From: Semisulcospira habei
Taxonomy: Eukaryota > Mollusca > Gastropoda > Semisulcospiridae
DNA: 64,000 nucleotides
NCBI GenBank assembly: GCA_036245525.1
Contig: BTPG01000005.1
Span: forward strand, 183,131,191 to 183,195,190
Direction of reading: 5' to 3'
The position numbers and the translations under genes were made by a program. Of the stretch, positions 62,757-64,000 are shown piece after piece (the first letter of the stretch is position 1; every line of letters begins with the position of its first letter). The notes under the pieces were generated by a model. The model saw only the letters and a list, made by a program, of their open reading frames with translations, ran no database searches and had not been told where the DNA came from.

Positions 62757-63139
62757 TGCAGGAGGAGATGCAGCTGTAGCGGCCGGGAGTAGAGACGACC
62801 AAGGGGAATAAGGTCCGCAGCCGCGTTCAACAGGCCAAGAAGCTGAAGCCAGACTCTGGCAGGGGCTGCGTCTTCCCGGGCTAACTGGCCGGCTAGCCTA
62901 GTAGGGCAGCAATCTTCTGAATACGAGGCGACGGCAGGCGCACCCGGTTGAGGTCGGTAGCAAACTCCATGCCGAGGTGCACAAAGCGGCGGGAAGGAGT
63001 GAGATCCGACTTGCCCTCGTTGATCAAGAATCCCAAGTGCGCCAGGAGGTGCAGCAGCGCATCTCTGTCCGTCGTGAGAGCGGCCTTCCGACTGGTTGCG
63101 TAGGAGGAGGTCGTCTAGGTAGTTCGACGTCGGACTGGA

Positions 63140-63700
63140 AGAGGACTGTCAGGCCTTGGCGACTACGGCATCCATCAGGCGGGTGAGCACCTAAGGGCTG
63201 AGGTCGAGTCCGAAAGGGAGTACGTGAAACTGGTAGACCACACCGTCGATCGCGAACCGGAGGTACTTCCTGGAGGCCTGGTGCATCAGAACATGCAGGT
63301 ACGCATCAGAAAGGTCCAGGCTGACCGCGAAGTCTCGAGGCTGGACAGCGGCCTTCAGGGCCCTGGCGGTCTCCATCCGAAAGGTCATGGCCGTAATAAA
63401 CTGGTTCAGCGCCGAGAGATCGATGGCCGGGCGCCATTTCCCTCCAGGCTTCGGGACGACAAACAGGCGGCTGTAGAAGGCCGGGGAGTCAGGGTGTCAA
63501 ACCACCTCCGTGGAAGGGAGGAGACTTCCCCGCGCAGGGCGGAGGCCTTGAGCGGGTCGCTCGGAATCTCGGTCCAAAGGGGGGAGCGACGCAACGGTGG
63601 AGGAGCGCGGAAGGCAATCCAGAGGCCGTCGACGATGGTGGAGCAAATCCAGGGGTCGTCGGGAAAAAGCGAGAGCCAATTTCCGCGAGAAAAATGCTAG
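63140..63700 (-). pseudogene. DIRS reverse transcriptase fragment with a stop codon
   Basis: AVSLDLSDAYLHVLMHQASR and RFAIDGVVYQFHVLPFGLDL are the RT blocks around the first catalytic Asp. LSP is followed by TAG where a sense codon is expected, then VLTRLMDAVV. Additional frame changes upstream. Non-functional. Confidence 0.8.
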
Positions 63701-64000
63701 CCTCCTGCCGACAGGAGACCCCAACGAGGTCGGCGGGGGCTGGGGCGGGGGGGGGGGCAGTCAGGCGGCCCACCCGCGACCCGGACGCCGGGGCCAAGCG
63801 GGGGCACGGGACCGGGGTGGTCAAAGGCGGGGGCCCGCCTGGGAGCTGAGGAGGGCGTGGAGGAGGTAGCGGGTCTAGAAGTCCACGAGGCGCGACCCCT
63901 ATCCTGGCGGGAGGATGGAAAGCGCTGGTTGGGGGCATTGCGGGGCCAGCGGTCAGGGTTGGAGTCCCTGACGGAGGACCAAGTATCGCCGAACAGAAGG
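63700..64000. other. GC-rich end of window, probably further DIRS sequence
   Basis: Very GC- and Pro/Arg-codon-rich. Frames on both strands look compositional. The element presumably continues. Confidence 0.5.

Larger units (their letters stand above)
60276..64000 (-). mobile_element. DIRS-type retrotransposon, 3' part, continues past the window
   Basis: Minus strand, same orientation as REXO1 and inside its upstream region. Order from 5' to 3': reverse transcriptase (to about 63190), RNase H (about 62690-62230), connector, tyrosine recombinase (61850-60780). The 3' end is a complex of inverted and direct repeats (60276-60625) as known for DIRS elements, which use a tyrosine recombinase rather than an integrase. 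The gag part would lie beyond 64000. Confidence 0.85.

Overview
This is eukaryotic, repeat-dominated DNA. It has interrupted genes with GT-AG introns, long microsatellites, non-LTR and DIRS-type retrotransposons and very many small fold-back elements. The two host genes are metazoan-type and the retroelement tails resemble those I associate with marine molluscs, so a mollusc (perhaps a gastropod) is my best guess; that is inference. Two host genes can be supported. A Di-Ras small GTPase lies on the plus strand (coding exons 27020-27178 and 28817-29254, 198 aa, complete). The 3' half of an RNA exonuclease 1 homologue (REXO1) lies on the minus strand: eleven coding exons from 59554 down to a stop at 40826. 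Their lengths sum to 1560 bases, an exact 520 codons including the stop, and the gene continues upstream beyond what I can see.

Region by region: 1-11000 holds microsatellites, fold-back elements, one SINE-like copy and a truncated LINE. 11033-14340 is a near-complete RTE-like LINE (minus strand). 14350-26860 holds fold-back elements plus two more LINE fragments, one flanked by 144-bp direct repeats. 26867-29254 is the Di-Ras gene. 29255-40825 is intergenic or 3' flanking sequence packed with fold-back elements and two minisatellites. 40826-59554 is REXO1; its 8.9-kb intron (50398-59320) holds a second RTE copy that was itself hit by four later insertions, one of which was hit again. 60276-64000 is the decayed 3' part of a DIRS-type tyrosine-recombinase retrotransposon, minus strand, running off the window.

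The most striking content is the fold-back elements: roughly 90 copies or fragments of at least ten families (called A to K here), each a 60-170 bp near-perfect hairpin. Full-length copies of several families are 80-230 bp and end in TTAA followed by CCCTTT-, CTCATT- or CCCCTTC-like inverted termini, which suggests non-autonomous transposons of one TTAA-targeting (piggyBac-like) type. The two arms of many copies carry matching, pairing-preserving differences from the family consensus. Several copies sit inside introns of Di-Ras and REXO1 and would be transcribed as long hairpins. REXO1 also shows unusual small tandem duplications at exon edges: a duplicated terminal exon, a triplicated splice donor, a duplicated acceptor and two exon relics.
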